Positions 29,043 to 37,515 of a stretch of DNA of 64,000 nucleotides are shown one piece after another. The stretch lies in assembly GCA_014874475.1 (NCBI GenBank), contig JADBJJ010000023.1:62001-126000 (forward strand), written 5' to 3'. The notes beneath the pieces are model-generated. The model ran no database searches and was not told the DNA's origin. It saw only the letters and a list, made by a program, of their open reading frames with translations. Origin of the DNA: Chloroflexota bacterium (lineage in GTDB: Bacteria > Chloroflexota > Anaerolineae > B4-G1 > DUEL01). Positions within the stretch are counted from its first letter, which is position 1. Each line of letters starts with the position of its first letter. The translations under genes were made by a program, and so were the position numbers.

Positions 29043-30036
29043 CCCAATCCTCGTCCCAGTCCTCCTCGTCTTCATCTTCAAGGAAATCAAACAGGAGGAA
29101 CGCGCCCAGGTCGCCGTGGAGGAATTCCAGTTCTCGCAGAGCATCGCGGGCGGCGCCGCGGAGGGCTTCGTTATCGGAATGGCGATAGTGGTCCAGGGCT
29201 TGACGGGCCTCGTCGCCGCCGATCTGGCCCAGGGCCCAGATGGCGGCTTCCTGCACCTCGGCGTCTACGTCCTCTATCAGTTCCAGCAGGGTGGGCACCG
29301 CGTCGCTCAGTTCCAGTTCCCCGCAGGCCCGGGCGGCCTCGTAGCGCATCTGAGGGCTGGGGCTGTGGAGTTCCCGCATCACTTCGGCCGCCCAGCGGTC
29401 ATCGGCACTGCGGCCCATAGCGAAGACGGCACTGATGCGCATCCGCTCGTCGGGGTGATGGTAGGCCGCGCGGATTAGGTCGACGACGATGCTCTCGCCG
29501 GAATAGGCCAGGGATTCCAGCGCCCGCCGTCGGACTTCCAGGTCTTCCTTCTCGTTGGTACAGGCAGTCAGAAGGGCCTGGAAGGCCTGCTGGTAGGGAC
29601 GGGGGCGGATTTTGCCCAGTTCGCCGGAGAGCATAAAGCGGCCCAGGGAGGAAGCAGCAGCGGCCCGGACCTCCAATGCCGGGTCCTTCAGCAACAAATT
29701 GGCCAGTACCGGCACCAAGCGGATGTCCTCATTTTCCCAGAGGCCTTCCACAGCGGCCAGGCGCACCGCGGCATCCGGGTCCTCCAGCACCAGCCGGAAC
29801 ACCTCGTCAAAGTTCACCTCAAAGTCGCTCTCGGCGATTTCCACCATCATCTGGGCCACCTTCCGGCGGGTCACGACGGGCAGTTGGCCCCAGATGACCC
29901 AGACCTGCTCAGCCTCACTGCGCTCCAGATTGGAAAGACCGTAGATGGTCCGACGGTTGGTCTGGCCGGATTTCAACGATTCCAGAAACTCAGTCAGAGT
30001 GGGCGTCTTACTCTCCGAACGGGATGAACGAGCCAC
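29026..30036 (-). CDS. HEAT-repeat protein with acidic W/D/E C-terminal tail
   Basis: Repeated AVRLAAVEGLWENEDIRLVPVLANLL-type units; tail EDEDEEDWDEDWDEDQE. Confidence 0.88.
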   Translation of the reverse strand: MARSSRSESKTPTLTEFLESLKSGQTNRRTIYGLSNLERSEAEQVWVIWGQLPVVTRRKVAQMMVEIAESDFEVNFDEVFRLVLEDPDAAVRLAAVEGLWENEDIRLVPVLANLLLKDPALEVRAAAASSLGRFMLSGELGKIRPRPYQQAFQALLTACTNEKEDLEVRRRALESLAYSGESIVVDLIRAAYHHPDERMRISAVFAMGRSADDRWAAEVMRELHSPSPQMRYEAARACGELELSDAVPTLLELIEDVDAEVQEAAIWALGQIGGDEARQALDHYRHSDNEALRGAARDALRELEFLHGDLGAFLLFDFLEDEDEEDWDEDWDEDQE

Positions 30037-30040
30037 AGCC

Positions 30041-30502
30041 TCAGATTCCCTCCGAACAAATCGTCCTCACCAGACGCTTGAACCCCAGCGAGCGCATTGC
30101 CTGGGGGTTAGCCTCCAGCACCCGCTGGATGGCCTCCTCCGGGGTCAATCCCCGGTAGCAGGCCAGATACGCAGCCAGCACGGCCCCTGTCCGATCGTTG
30201 CCTTGGCGGCAATGGACCAGGGTTGGGCACCCGGCGGCGACTTCCTCGGCAATGAAGTCCACGACCGGGCGCATTCGTCGCGCCAATCGGCGCCGCAGGA
30301 CGGGAAGGAAGGCCAGCGCGCCATCCAGCGGCACATAGAGGTGACGGAACCCCGCGGCCCGGATGGGCTCCCCGTCCACCGACACCAGCGAGACGATGGT
30401 CTGGAACCCCATCTCCCGGAGTTCGGCCAGGTCCCACGGGACTATCTGGGGTCCGGGCCGACCGGCCAGGAGGCCGGGCAGAATCCAGTACAGAGTTTTC
30501 AT
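30041..30502 (-). CDS. dual-specificity/tyrosine phosphatase-like protein
   Basis: LVHCRQGNDRTGAVLAAYLACYRGLTPEEAI (HCx5R motif). Confidence 0.85.
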   Translation of the reverse strand: MKTLYWILPGLLAGRPGPQIVPWDLAELREMGFQTIVSLVSVDGEPIRAAGFRHLYVPLDGALAFLPVLRRRLARRMRPVVDFIAEEVAAGCPTLVHCRQGNDRTGAVLAAYLACYRGLTPEEAIQRVLEANPQAMRSLGFKRLVRTICSEGI

Positions 30503-30542
30503 ACGGAACTTCTTGCCTGTGGCGGTAGAGTTTCCAAATACC

Positions 30543-30571
30543 AGTCTAACATTACTTGCGGGAGTTGTCAA
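30543..30571 (-). promoter_or_regulatory. sigma70-like promoter for phosphatase
   Basis: TTGACA-N17-TAGACT on minus strand. Confidence 0.55.
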
Positions 30572-30601
30572 ATAACGCGACTTTCAGCCTCTGCAGGCTC
30601 T

Positions 30602-32014
30602 CTACCGCTGGGCGCGGATCACGTAGTTCAGGTCGGCCGCGATAACAGCAGGGTCGGCCCACAGACGGGCCAGGACCGACTCTTCCTGCCCCACCGGCAC
30701 TCTCAGACGCCAGACCTGTACGCCGGAGCGGGCCTGGTAGAGCCGATCGCCGCCGAAGGCCAGCCCCCGCGCCCGGAAGAGATTCTCTGCCCGCACCCCA
30801 GCCCGTACCGTCACCAACAACTCTCCGGGCACCACCTCCGCTGCTGCTCCGCCCTTCTGCTCCTCAGTCGCTCCGCTCCGCTGCTCCGCTGCGCCCCACC
30901 CTCGCGCTCCCAGGCAGACCGGGTAATTTCCCTGTGCGCCGTCCCAAAGGGACTTAAAAGCATCTATCCGCCCGCAGCCGGAGTACATATCCCAGCCAGG
31001 ACTATCTAGGTCCTTCGCGTTATCCAGAATCGCTGAGGCGACCTGGTCGGGGGTGTAGGAAGGGAAATAGGCGTAGACCATCGCGGCCAGCCCGGCGACA
31101 AAGGGCGTGGCCATAGAGGTGCCCTGCATATAGCTGTATCCGCTGCCTGGCAGGGTGCTGTAGATTTCCGTACCCGGCGCGGCCACGCTGACGTGGTCGC
31201 CGTAATTGGAAAAGTAGGCCCGCGTATCGGATGACGTCGTCGCGGCCACCCCCAATACATGGTCGCAGTTGGCAGGGAAGACAGTTTGGTTCCCGCCGTC
31301 GTTCCCCGCCGCCGCCACCAGCAGGACGCCCCGGCTGTAGGCGTAGTTCACCGCGTCCTGGAGGGTAGAAGGACAAGCAGTGGCACCCCCCAGGCTCATA
31401 TTGATGACTTTCACGCCCTGGTCCGCGGCGTAGTGAATGGCCGGGATCAGTTGGGCTGTGCTTCCTCTGCCTTTATCGTCCAGCACCTTCAGCGGCAGGA
31501 TCGTCGCCTCCCAGCCCAGGCCGGCCACCCCCTGGCTGTTATTTGTCGCCGCCGCCGCGATGCCGGAGACGTGGGTGCCGTGGCCGTTGTCATCCATCGC
31601 GTTGAAGTCGCCGTTGATGTAGTCATAGTCTATGTCGGTGCGGACTTTGCCGGAGAGATCGGGATGGGCGTAGTCGGTGCCGGTATCCAGAACGGCGATG
31701 AGGACCCCCGCGCCCTTGGAGAGAGGCCAGGCTTCCGGCGACCGGATTTGGCTCAGACCCCATTGACGGCTGTAAAAGAGGTCATTGGGATAGACCGGCG
31801 GGGGCGGCGGAGCGCGGTAATTGCGCATGACCAGGGGAAGGTAGACGTAGGATTCGCTGGTAGGGTCGGGGTAGAAGTCCACCGGATACCACCGGGCCTG
31901 GCCCACAGAACCGCTGGCGGGCAACGGCCCAAAGGCCAGAGGGACGACCAGGAGAAACGTCAGGGCCGCGATGATGCCCACAACAAGTCGGATGACTTCT
32001 TTTTTCCGATATAT
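30602..32014 (-). CDS. S8 subtilisin-like serine protease, candidate AUA start (fallback GTG at 31981)
   Basis: LIAVLDTGTDYAHPDL, DDNGHGTHVSGIAAA, GTSMATPFVAGLAAM; GGAGGTG upstream of ATA. Confidence 0.85.
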   Translation of the reverse strand: MYRKKEVIRLVVGIIAALTFLLVVPLAFGPLPASGSVGQARWYPVDFYPDPTSESYVYLPLVMRNYRAPPPPPVYPNDLFYSRQWGLSQIRSPEAWPLSKGAGVLIAVLDTGTDYAHPDLSGKVRTDIDYDYINGDFNAMDDNGHGTHVSGIAAAATNNSQGVAGLGWEATILPLKVLDDKGRGSTAQLIPAIHYAADQGVKVINMSLGGATACPSTLQDAVNYAYSRGVLLVAAAGNDGGNQTVFPANCDHVLGVAATTSSDTRAYFSNYGDHVSVAAPGTEIYSTLPGSGYSYMQGTSMATPFVAGLAAMVYAYFPSYTPDQVASAILDNAKDLDSPGWDMYSGCGRIDAFKSLWDGAQGNYPVCLGARGWGAAEQRSGATEEQKGGAAAEVVPGELLVTVRAGVRAENLFRARGLAFGGDRLYQARSGVQVWRLRVPVGQEESVLARLWADPAVIAADLNYVIRAQR

Positions 32015-32038
32015 GGGAACACCTCCGAAATGGATTTG

Positions 32039-32914
32039 TCATTGCCGGGCGATGCGGCTCTGGACGGCCACTGCGCCCCAGGCCACTCCGACCGCCGCCG
32101 CAAAGCCCAACACCTGACCAGGAAGCGTAGATGCAAAAAAGTTATCGGCCACACTGATGTAGCGAAACGCGGGCGGAGTGAACAGAAGGTGATGAACCAG
32201 CGGGATCAGGAGGTAACTCAGACAAAGTCCGCTGACCAGAAGGTGGGCCACCCGCCAGGTTGCCCCGTACCATCGGGCATAGACGCCCGCCAGGGTCAGG
32301 GTCCAGATGGCCCCGATCAGCGTCGCCGCGATGGCCACGCGGGCGTAGAAGACGGCCTTCCCACCCTGGGGAAGCCGCTCCAGCACCCGCAACAAGAGCA
32401 GGACTGGCACCAGGCCGGCCCCGGCGCCGATCAGCCAGAAGAATTGGCCGGGTCGCGCGGCGGCCATTCGGGCGGGCACCAGGGCCAGGAACAATCCACC
32501 CGCCGCCACCGCTGCGCAGACGGTCGCCAGCGGAAAGGGGAGCACGGGCCAGTTCAGATGAGTTGTCGTCCAGAGGACACCCGGAACGATCAGGGGGAGC
32601 GAAAGCAGCCAGACCTTCCAGCCCTCCGGCGGCACCCAGCGGCGCTCCCGGCTCCCCTGAATACGCCCCCAGAGCCCGGTCGCGCCAGTGTAAACGACTA
32701 GCACCACCCCGGCGGCCACCAGTCCGGACATCCAGTAGCGGCTGACGGTGCGAGGGTCAAACGGACCGGCCCCAAGGTGTCCATAAAGAAAAACCGTGTA
32801 GCGGTCGGCAATACCGAACCAGTAGTAGAAAAGGGCCAGGACGATGGACGAGACAGCCAACGAGTGGACAAGGACTCCTTTCCAGAAAGTAGGGCTCTCT
32901 TTCGGCCCGTTCAT
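32039..32914 (-). CDS. multi-pass membrane protein, unknown
   Basis: MNGPKESPTFWKGVLVHSLAVSSIVLALFYYWFG..., many TM segments. Confidence 0.65.
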   Translation of the reverse strand: MNGPKESPTFWKGVLVHSLAVSSIVLALFYYWFGIADRYTVFLYGHLGAGPFDPRTVSRYWMSGLVAAGVVLVVYTGATGLWGRIQGSRERRWVPPEGWKVWLLSLPLIVPGVLWTTTHLNWPVLPFPLATVCAAVAAGGLFLALVPARMAAARPGQFFWLIGAGAGLVPVLLLLRVLERLPQGGKAVFYARVAIAATLIGAIWTLTLAGVYARWYGATWRVAHLLVSGLCLSYLLIPLVHHLLFTPPAFRYISVADNFFASTLPGQVLGFAAAVGVAWGAVAVQSRIARQ

Positions 32915-33417
32915 CCCCCCTGCTCCGTTTCTATCCGGTCCGGCGAATACAGCGACGGCTCCGACTCCGCGACCGCACCGCCGGTTTTCCCCCAGATTTG
33001 GTAGCCGATAAGGCCTCCCACGGTGCCCAGCCCGGCTCCCAGCAGGATGTTCATCAGCGCACAGCAGCAGTTGCCGCCCAGCATATATGCCCAATATTGG
33101 GCAGGGGAGTAGTCCTCCAGAGGGAGGCCTAACTGTCGCGCCAGTTGAGCAGCCCGTTCCGGCCCCATAACGATACCGTTCAGAATCGCCCCGATCATCT
33201 CCCCCACCAGGCCACCAGCCATTGCGATGGCTCCAGCCTGGGCGCCTTTCAGCGCGCCGTCTCCACTGGTGCTGGGGCGCTCCCAGAACGCAGCCAGTAT
33301 CCCCACGCCCACTCCGATGAGCAGGGCCCCGCAGGGGTTGCAGCAGGGGGTGATAAGGGTCAGGATCAGAGCAACAACGAAACCGACGGCCGCTCCAATT
33401 CCTCCGGCCTTCAACAT
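32911..33417 (-). CDS. glycine-rich membrane protein, unknown
   Basis: MLKAGGIGAAVGFVVALILTLITPCCNPCGALLIGVGVG...; good SD, overlaps next start. Confidence 0.65.
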   Translation of the reverse strand: MLKAGGIGAAVGFVVALILTLITPCCNPCGALLIGVGVGILAAFWERPSTSGDGALKGAQAGAIAMAGGLVGEMIGAILNGIVMGPERAAQLARQLGLPLEDYSPAQYWAYMLGGNCCCALMNILLGAGLGTVGGLIGYQIWGKTGGAVAESEPSLYSPDRIETEQGG

Positions 33418-33581
33418 AGATCACCTCCCTAATGTAGAACCTTTCGGTGAAGCATTATAGCACAACCCCTATGGGGGAAAAGAGGGAAACAGGAAGAGTG
33501 TCACTTGACCAAACGGCCATTTTGGAGTATCCTTGCATCCTGGCCGGTCGGAAAACTGCGAAATGTCGGGCCAAAGATATT

Positions 33582-33628
33582 TTTTGTGCCCCTGTGTCAT
33601 CTTCATGCCCTTTGTGGCAAATTTTTTG
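33582..33628. repeat. degenerate (T)TTGTG-type repeat in nfnA leader
   Basis: TTTTGTGCCCCTGTGTCATCTTCATGCCCTTTGTGGCAAATTTTTT. Confidence 0.45.
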
Positions 33629-33640
33629 AGGAGGTTGGCA

Positions 33641-34510
33641 GTGTACCGGATTCTGGAAAAACAAGTCCTCAGCGACGTCACCAAACTGATGGTGGTGGAA
33701 GCCCCCCATGTGGCGCGAAAGGCGCTGGCCGGACAGTTCGTCATCGTCCGCATTGACGAGCACGGCGAACGCATCCCTCTGACCATCGCCGATTACGACC
33801 GGGAGGCCAACACCATTACCCTCATCTTCCAGGAGGTCGGCAAGTCCACCATGCACCTGGGCACCCTGAAGGTGGGCGACGCGCTGGCCACACTGGCAGG
33901 CCCCCTGGGCCACCCCACCGAAATCGCCAACTACGGGACGGTCGTCTGCGTGGGCGGCGGCGTGGGGATCGCCCCTATCTTCCCCATCACCCGTGCCCTG
34001 AAGGAGGCTGGCAACTATGTGATCTCCATCATCGGCGCCCGCACCCAGAGCCTCCTGTTCTGGGAAGACCGCATGCGCGCCGTCTCGGACGAACTGATCG
34101 TCTGCACCGACGACGGCTCCTACGGGCGCAAGGCGCTGGTGACCGAACCCCTGAAGGAACTGCTGGAGGCCCGGGGCAAAGAAATCGCCCGCGTCTGGGC
34201 CATCGGCCCCGCCATTATGATGAAATTCGTCTCGCTGACGACGAAGCCCTTCGGCATCCCCACCATCGTCAGCCTGAACACCATTATGATTGACGGGACG
34301 GGGATGTGCGGCGGCTGCCGGGTCCTGCTGGAAGAAGGCGCCCAGTTCGTCTGCGTGGACGGCCCCGAGTTTGACGGCCATAAGGTGGACTGGGACAATT
34401 TGCTGGCCCGCCTCTCCTTCTACCGGGAGGAGGAACGGCTGGCCGTGGAGCACTGGGAACACGAATGCCGGCTGGAAGGCGTACTGAAGGAACAGGAGAC
34501 GACCCGATGA
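33641..34510 (+). CDS. nfnA: NfnA-like ferredoxin-NADP reductase / sulfide dehydrogenase subunit (GTG start)
   Basis: VYRILEKQVLSDVTKLMVVEAPHVARKALAGQFVIVRIDE...GGGVGIAPIFPITRALKEAGN...MCGGCRV. Confidence 0.9.
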   Translation: MYRILEKQVLSDVTKLMVVEAPHVARKALAGQFVIVRIDEHGERIPLTIADYDREANTITLIFQEVGKSTMHLGTLKVGDALATLAGPLGHPTEIANYGTVVCVGGGVGIAPIFPITRALKEAGNYVISIIGARTQSLLFWEDRMRAVSDELIVCTDDGSYGRKALVTEPLKELLEARGKEIARVWAIGPAIMMKFVSLTTKPFGIPTIVSLNTIMIDGTGMCGGCRVLLEEGAQFVCVDGPEFDGHKVDWDNLLARLSFYREEERLAVEHWEHECRLEGVLKEQETTR

Positions 34511-35946
34511 CTCCTCTTACCCAACGAGAACGAACCAAAATCCCCCGCCAAAAGATGCCTGAACAGGACCCCGTGGTCCGGCGGAGCAACTTCAACGAGG
34601 TCGCACTAGGATTCACCGAGGAACTGATGCTGGCGGAGGCGAACCGCTGCCTCCAGTGCGAACGGCCCTATTGCGTGGACGGATGCCCGGTCGGCGTCCT
34701 CATCCCCCAGTTCATCCGCGCGCTGCGGGAGGGGGACATCATCGGCGCAGTGGCGGCGATGAAGGTCAAAAACAGCCTCCCCGCCATCTGCGGGCGGGTC
34801 TGCCCCCAGGAGACCCAGTGCGAGGTCCGTTGCGTGCTGGCCAAAAAGGGCCAGCCCGTCGCCATCGGGCGGCTGGAGCGGTACGTGGGCGACTACGAAC
34901 TGGCGATGCGGACTTGCCCGCTGGAGCGCAAACCGCCCACTGGCCATAAAGTCGCCGTCGTCGGCACGGGCCCGGCAGGGCTCACCTGCGCGGTGGACGT
35001 GGCCCGCGAGGGGCACAAGGTGGTGATGTTTGAATCGCTGCACGCCCCCGGCGGCGTCCTGGTCTACGGCATCCCCGAGTTCCGTTTGCCCAAAAGCGTC
35101 GTCCATGCAGAGATTGACTACGCAGTGGAGTGCCTGGGCATCCAGATTCACACCGACCACGTCATCGGACGCACGCTGACATTGACCGAACTCCTGGCGG
35201 AGTACAACGCCGTCTTCCTGGGGACGGGCGCGGGACTCCCCTCGTTTATGCGCATCTCCGGCATCAACTACAACGGCGTCATGAGCGCCAACGAGTTCCT
35301 CACGCGCGTCAACCTGATGAAGGGGTACCTCTTCCCAGAGTACGATACGCCGGTGAAGGTGGGGAAGAAGGTGGCAGTCATCGGTGCAGGGAACGTGGCG
35401 ATGGACGCGGCCCGCTGTGCGCTCCGTCTCCAGACTCTACAGAGGAAGGATGGCGAGGTGCATATCGTCTATCGCCGGTCCCGCGACGAGGTCCCTGCGC
35501 GGGCCGAAGAGGTTCACCACGCCGAGGAGGAAGGAGTCATCTTTGATTTCCTGACCAATCCGGTGGAGATTCTGGGCGACGAAAAGGGGAACGTGGTCGG
35601 GATGCGCTGCATCCGGATGGAACTGGGCGAGCCAGACGCCTCCGGTCGGCGCTCCCCGGTACCGATTCCCGGTTCGGAGTTTGAGATGGAAGTGGACATG
35701 GTCATCTTCGCCCTGGGGACCAGCCCAAACCCGCTAGTCTTCGTGGACGCAGAGGGACTGCACCGGACAAAGCACGGGACAGTGGTGGTGAAGGACGAAG
35801 AGACGGGCCGAACGACCATGCCCCGGGTGTGGGCTGGCGGGGATGTGGTGACCGGCGCGGCGACGGTGGTGAGCGCGATGGGCGCGGGCAAGCGGGCCGC
35901 CGCCGACATCAACCGTTTCCTGAACGGGGAAGGGACAGATTGGTAG
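34507..35946 (+). CDS. nfnB: NfnB / GltD-like glutamate synthase small-subunit family
   Basis: EANRCLQCERPYCVDGCPVGVLIPQF, VAVVGTGPAGLTCAVDVAREGHKVVMFE. Confidence 0.93.
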   Translation: MTPLTQRERTKIPRQKMPEQDPVVRRSNFNEVALGFTEELMLAEANRCLQCERPYCVDGCPVGVLIPQFIRALREGDIIGAVAAMKVKNSLPAICGRVCPQETQCEVRCVLAKKGQPVAIGRLERYVGDYELAMRTCPLERKPPTGHKVAVVGTGPAGLTCAVDVAREGHKVVMFESLHAPGGVLVYGIPEFRLPKSVVHAEIDYAVECLGIQIHTDHVIGRTLTLTELLAEYNAVFLGTGAGLPSFMRISGINYNGVMSANEFLTRVNLMKGYLFPEYDTPVKVGKKVAVIGAGNVAMDAARCALRLQTLQRKDGEVHIVYRRSRDEVPARAEEVHHAEEEGVIFDFLTNPVEILGDEKGNVVGMRCIRMELGEPDASGRRSPVPIPGSEFEMEVDMVIFALGTSPNPLVFVDAEGLHRTKHGTVVVKDEETGRTTMPRVWAGGDVVTGAATVVSAMGAGKRAAADINRFLNGEGTDW

Positions 35947-35958
35947 CCGGAGCCGGTG

Positions 35959-36144
35959 ACGGTCATCAGAAAGGATGACCGTTTGCGGAACTCTCGCCGA
36001 CGCGGCCTCCAACGGCCGCTGCCCGAAACGCCGCAGAAAGACGCGGTCGGGGAGTCCGCATAGGGACTGGAAGAAGCGGGCTTCACAGAGGTGAAAGTTC
36101 GGGGAACCAACGGCCTGCCGTTGGAGCCCCTCCCGCAAGGGAGG
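35959..36144 (+). ncRNA. candidate structured RNA / orphan IS605-type right-end (omegaRNA-like) segment
   Basis: Hairpins ACGGTCATC/GATGACCGT, TGCGGA-CTC/GAG-TCCGCA enclosing GCGGCC/GGCCGC and CCCGA/TCGGG, GGGGaaCCAACGGC-ct-GCCGTTGGagCCCC, CCTCCC-gcaa-GGGAGG. Confidence 0.4.
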
Positions 36145-36182
36145 TCTTCTCCGCCCTGATTAGCGCCCGGAAACCGCAGGGG

Positions 36183-36224
36183 AAAAATGGGGGCAGGCAG
36201 CAGCCCTCCAGGCTGCTGCCCCCC
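36183..36224 (-). terminator. intrinsic terminator of encapsulin operon
   Basis: GGCAGCAGCC-GGCTGCTGCC stem plus G/C extension, then ATTTTT on minus strand. Confidence 0.7.
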
Positions 36225-36239
36225 TGATCTCCGCTTATT

Positions 36240-37028
36240 CTATTCCAGCACACACACCGAGGCCGGCGCTTTGAGATAGAGAGCGATGCTCTCGGAGATG
36301 GTGAACTCCAGCCCCTCATCGTCCGGCCCGACGAATCCGACGCTCATGTCCTGACCCAGGACAATGGAAGCAAACTGCCGCCCAACAGCCAGCAGAACGC
36401 CGCCCTCTTTCAGGATGGGGACTTTGAAGACGCCCTCAGTGACGAGGGTCCGGACGTGCTCCAGTTCCGTCATCGGGCCCTGGGGGTAGCGTCGGAAGAG
36501 AAGATTGTAGCGGGCGGGAGCCAGGCCCAGGGCATAGGGGCCGTGAAAGCCGGCCTCATCCAGCGCAGTGACAGCCCGGATCAGGTCGTCCACCGCCGCT
36601 CCGACCTCGCTCCAATCGGAGAGTTTCGCCTTCTGGACGCCGGGGGCGTTCAGCAGGCCGGGAAGCCCAGCCGCGCCGTAGAAGAGCAGTTCGTCCTCCC
36701 GACAAGCCAGCGCGAGGGCAGCCTGAGCCACCGGCTGGAGGTTGAGGGCCAGGCCCTCCCGTTCGTAGGCGGCGATATCGCGCAGGGGAATCTCAAACTC
36801 CTCTACCAGGAAGACGAGGGGGAGCATTTTGCTCGCAAACACCCCTGAGGCCACCTCTTCCTCCGGCAGGGGGATTGCCTTGAGGCCCAAGCCATAGGGC
36901 CCCTCCAGAGGCAGGAGCCTGCGGCCCGCCAGTTGGCTCTTTGCCGCCTCTATCATAGCGGCATCCAGCGCCGCCCACACTTCCTCCCCAAAGGGGGCAC
37001 CGTCCCGTCCCAGATATTTGTTGGCCAT
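36240..37028 (-). CDS. family 1 encapsulin shell protein
   Basis: MANKYLGRDGAPFGEEVWAALDAAMIEAAKSQLAGRRLLPLEGPYGLGLKAIPL...DEAGFHGPYALGLAPARYNLLFRRYPQG...GGVLLAVGRQFASIVLGQDMSVGFVGPDDEGLEFTISESIALYL. Confidence 0.92.
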   Translation of the reverse strand: MANKYLGRDGAPFGEEVWAALDAAMIEAAKSQLAGRRLLPLEGPYGLGLKAIPLPEEEVASGVFASKMLPLVFLVEEFEIPLRDIAAYEREGLALNLQPVAQAALALACREDELLFYGAAGLPGLLNAPGVQKAKLSDWSEVGAAVDDLIRAVTALDEAGFHGPYALGLAPARYNLLFRRYPQGPMTELEHVRTLVTEGVFKVPILKEGGVLLAVGRQFASIVLGQDMSVGFVGPDDEGLEFTISESIALYLKAPASVCVLE

Positions 37029-37098
37029 AGAAGCAACCTCCTGATACCGCGTTCCCGTACAGGTGCGGATATGATACGCAGGCCTTCGCCGGTGGCCG

Positions 37099-37455
37099 CT
37101 ACCGCAGCGATCCGATGGTTGGCTCCTCGCCTTCTCTTTTCGCCGGGGACGAACCCGTCAGTTCAGCGGCCATCTCGTCCACCTCGGCCTTCCCCTCCGC
37201 CAGCCACCTCGCCTCGTCGCCGGTGAGAATTTCCAGAAGCCGCTCAAACTCGCCAATGTGGACCCGCTCCTCGTTGGCGATGTCTATGAGCACCCTCTTC
37301 GCCAGAGGATGATCGGTGGCATCGGCGTGGGCCATATAGAGATGGACAGCCTCGTGCTCGGCGGCGATGTTCAGGCGGATGGCCCGGATCAGTTCCTCCA
37401 GGGTCAGTTTCCGTTCGGGGACTTTTCCACTAAATGGGTTAACAAACTCGGGCAT
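37099..37455 (-). CDS. ferritin-like diiron encapsulin cargo with C-terminal targeting peptide
   Basis: LIRAIRLNIAAEHEAVHLYMAHADATDHPLAKRVLIDIANEERVHIGEFERLLEIL; C-terminus PTIGSLR. Confidence 0.9.
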   Translation of the reverse strand: MPEFVNPFSGKVPERKLTLEELIRAIRLNIAAEHEAVHLYMAHADATDHPLAKRVLIDIANEERVHIGEFERLLEILTGDEARWLAEGKAEVDEMAAELTGSSPAKREGEEPTIGSLR

Positions 37456-37468
37456 AGGACACCTCCTG

Positions 37469-37515
37469 AATAAATTGGGGCTAATTTATTTTACCCGGAT
37501 CAGCAAGAATGTCAA
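37469..37515 (-). promoter_or_regulatory. promoter plus palindromic operator candidate for ferritin-encapsulin operon
   Basis: Minus TTGACA-N16-TAAAAT; AATAAATT-ggggct-AATTTATT overlapping -10. Confidence 0.65.

Noticed and set aside
33455-34462. 335-aa minus-strand ORF antisense to nfnA
   Set aside because: High-GC shadow ORF; the plus strand gives a coherent NfnA protein
35959-36144. RNase P RNA, tmRNA, 6S RNA or cobalamin riboswitch
   Set aside because: Diagnostic conserved blocks of these classes are not present
35514-36319. Minus-strand ORFs over the structured segment
   Set aside because: Cross the nfnB 3' end and a terminator; RNA structure or relic of a transposon end explains the region better
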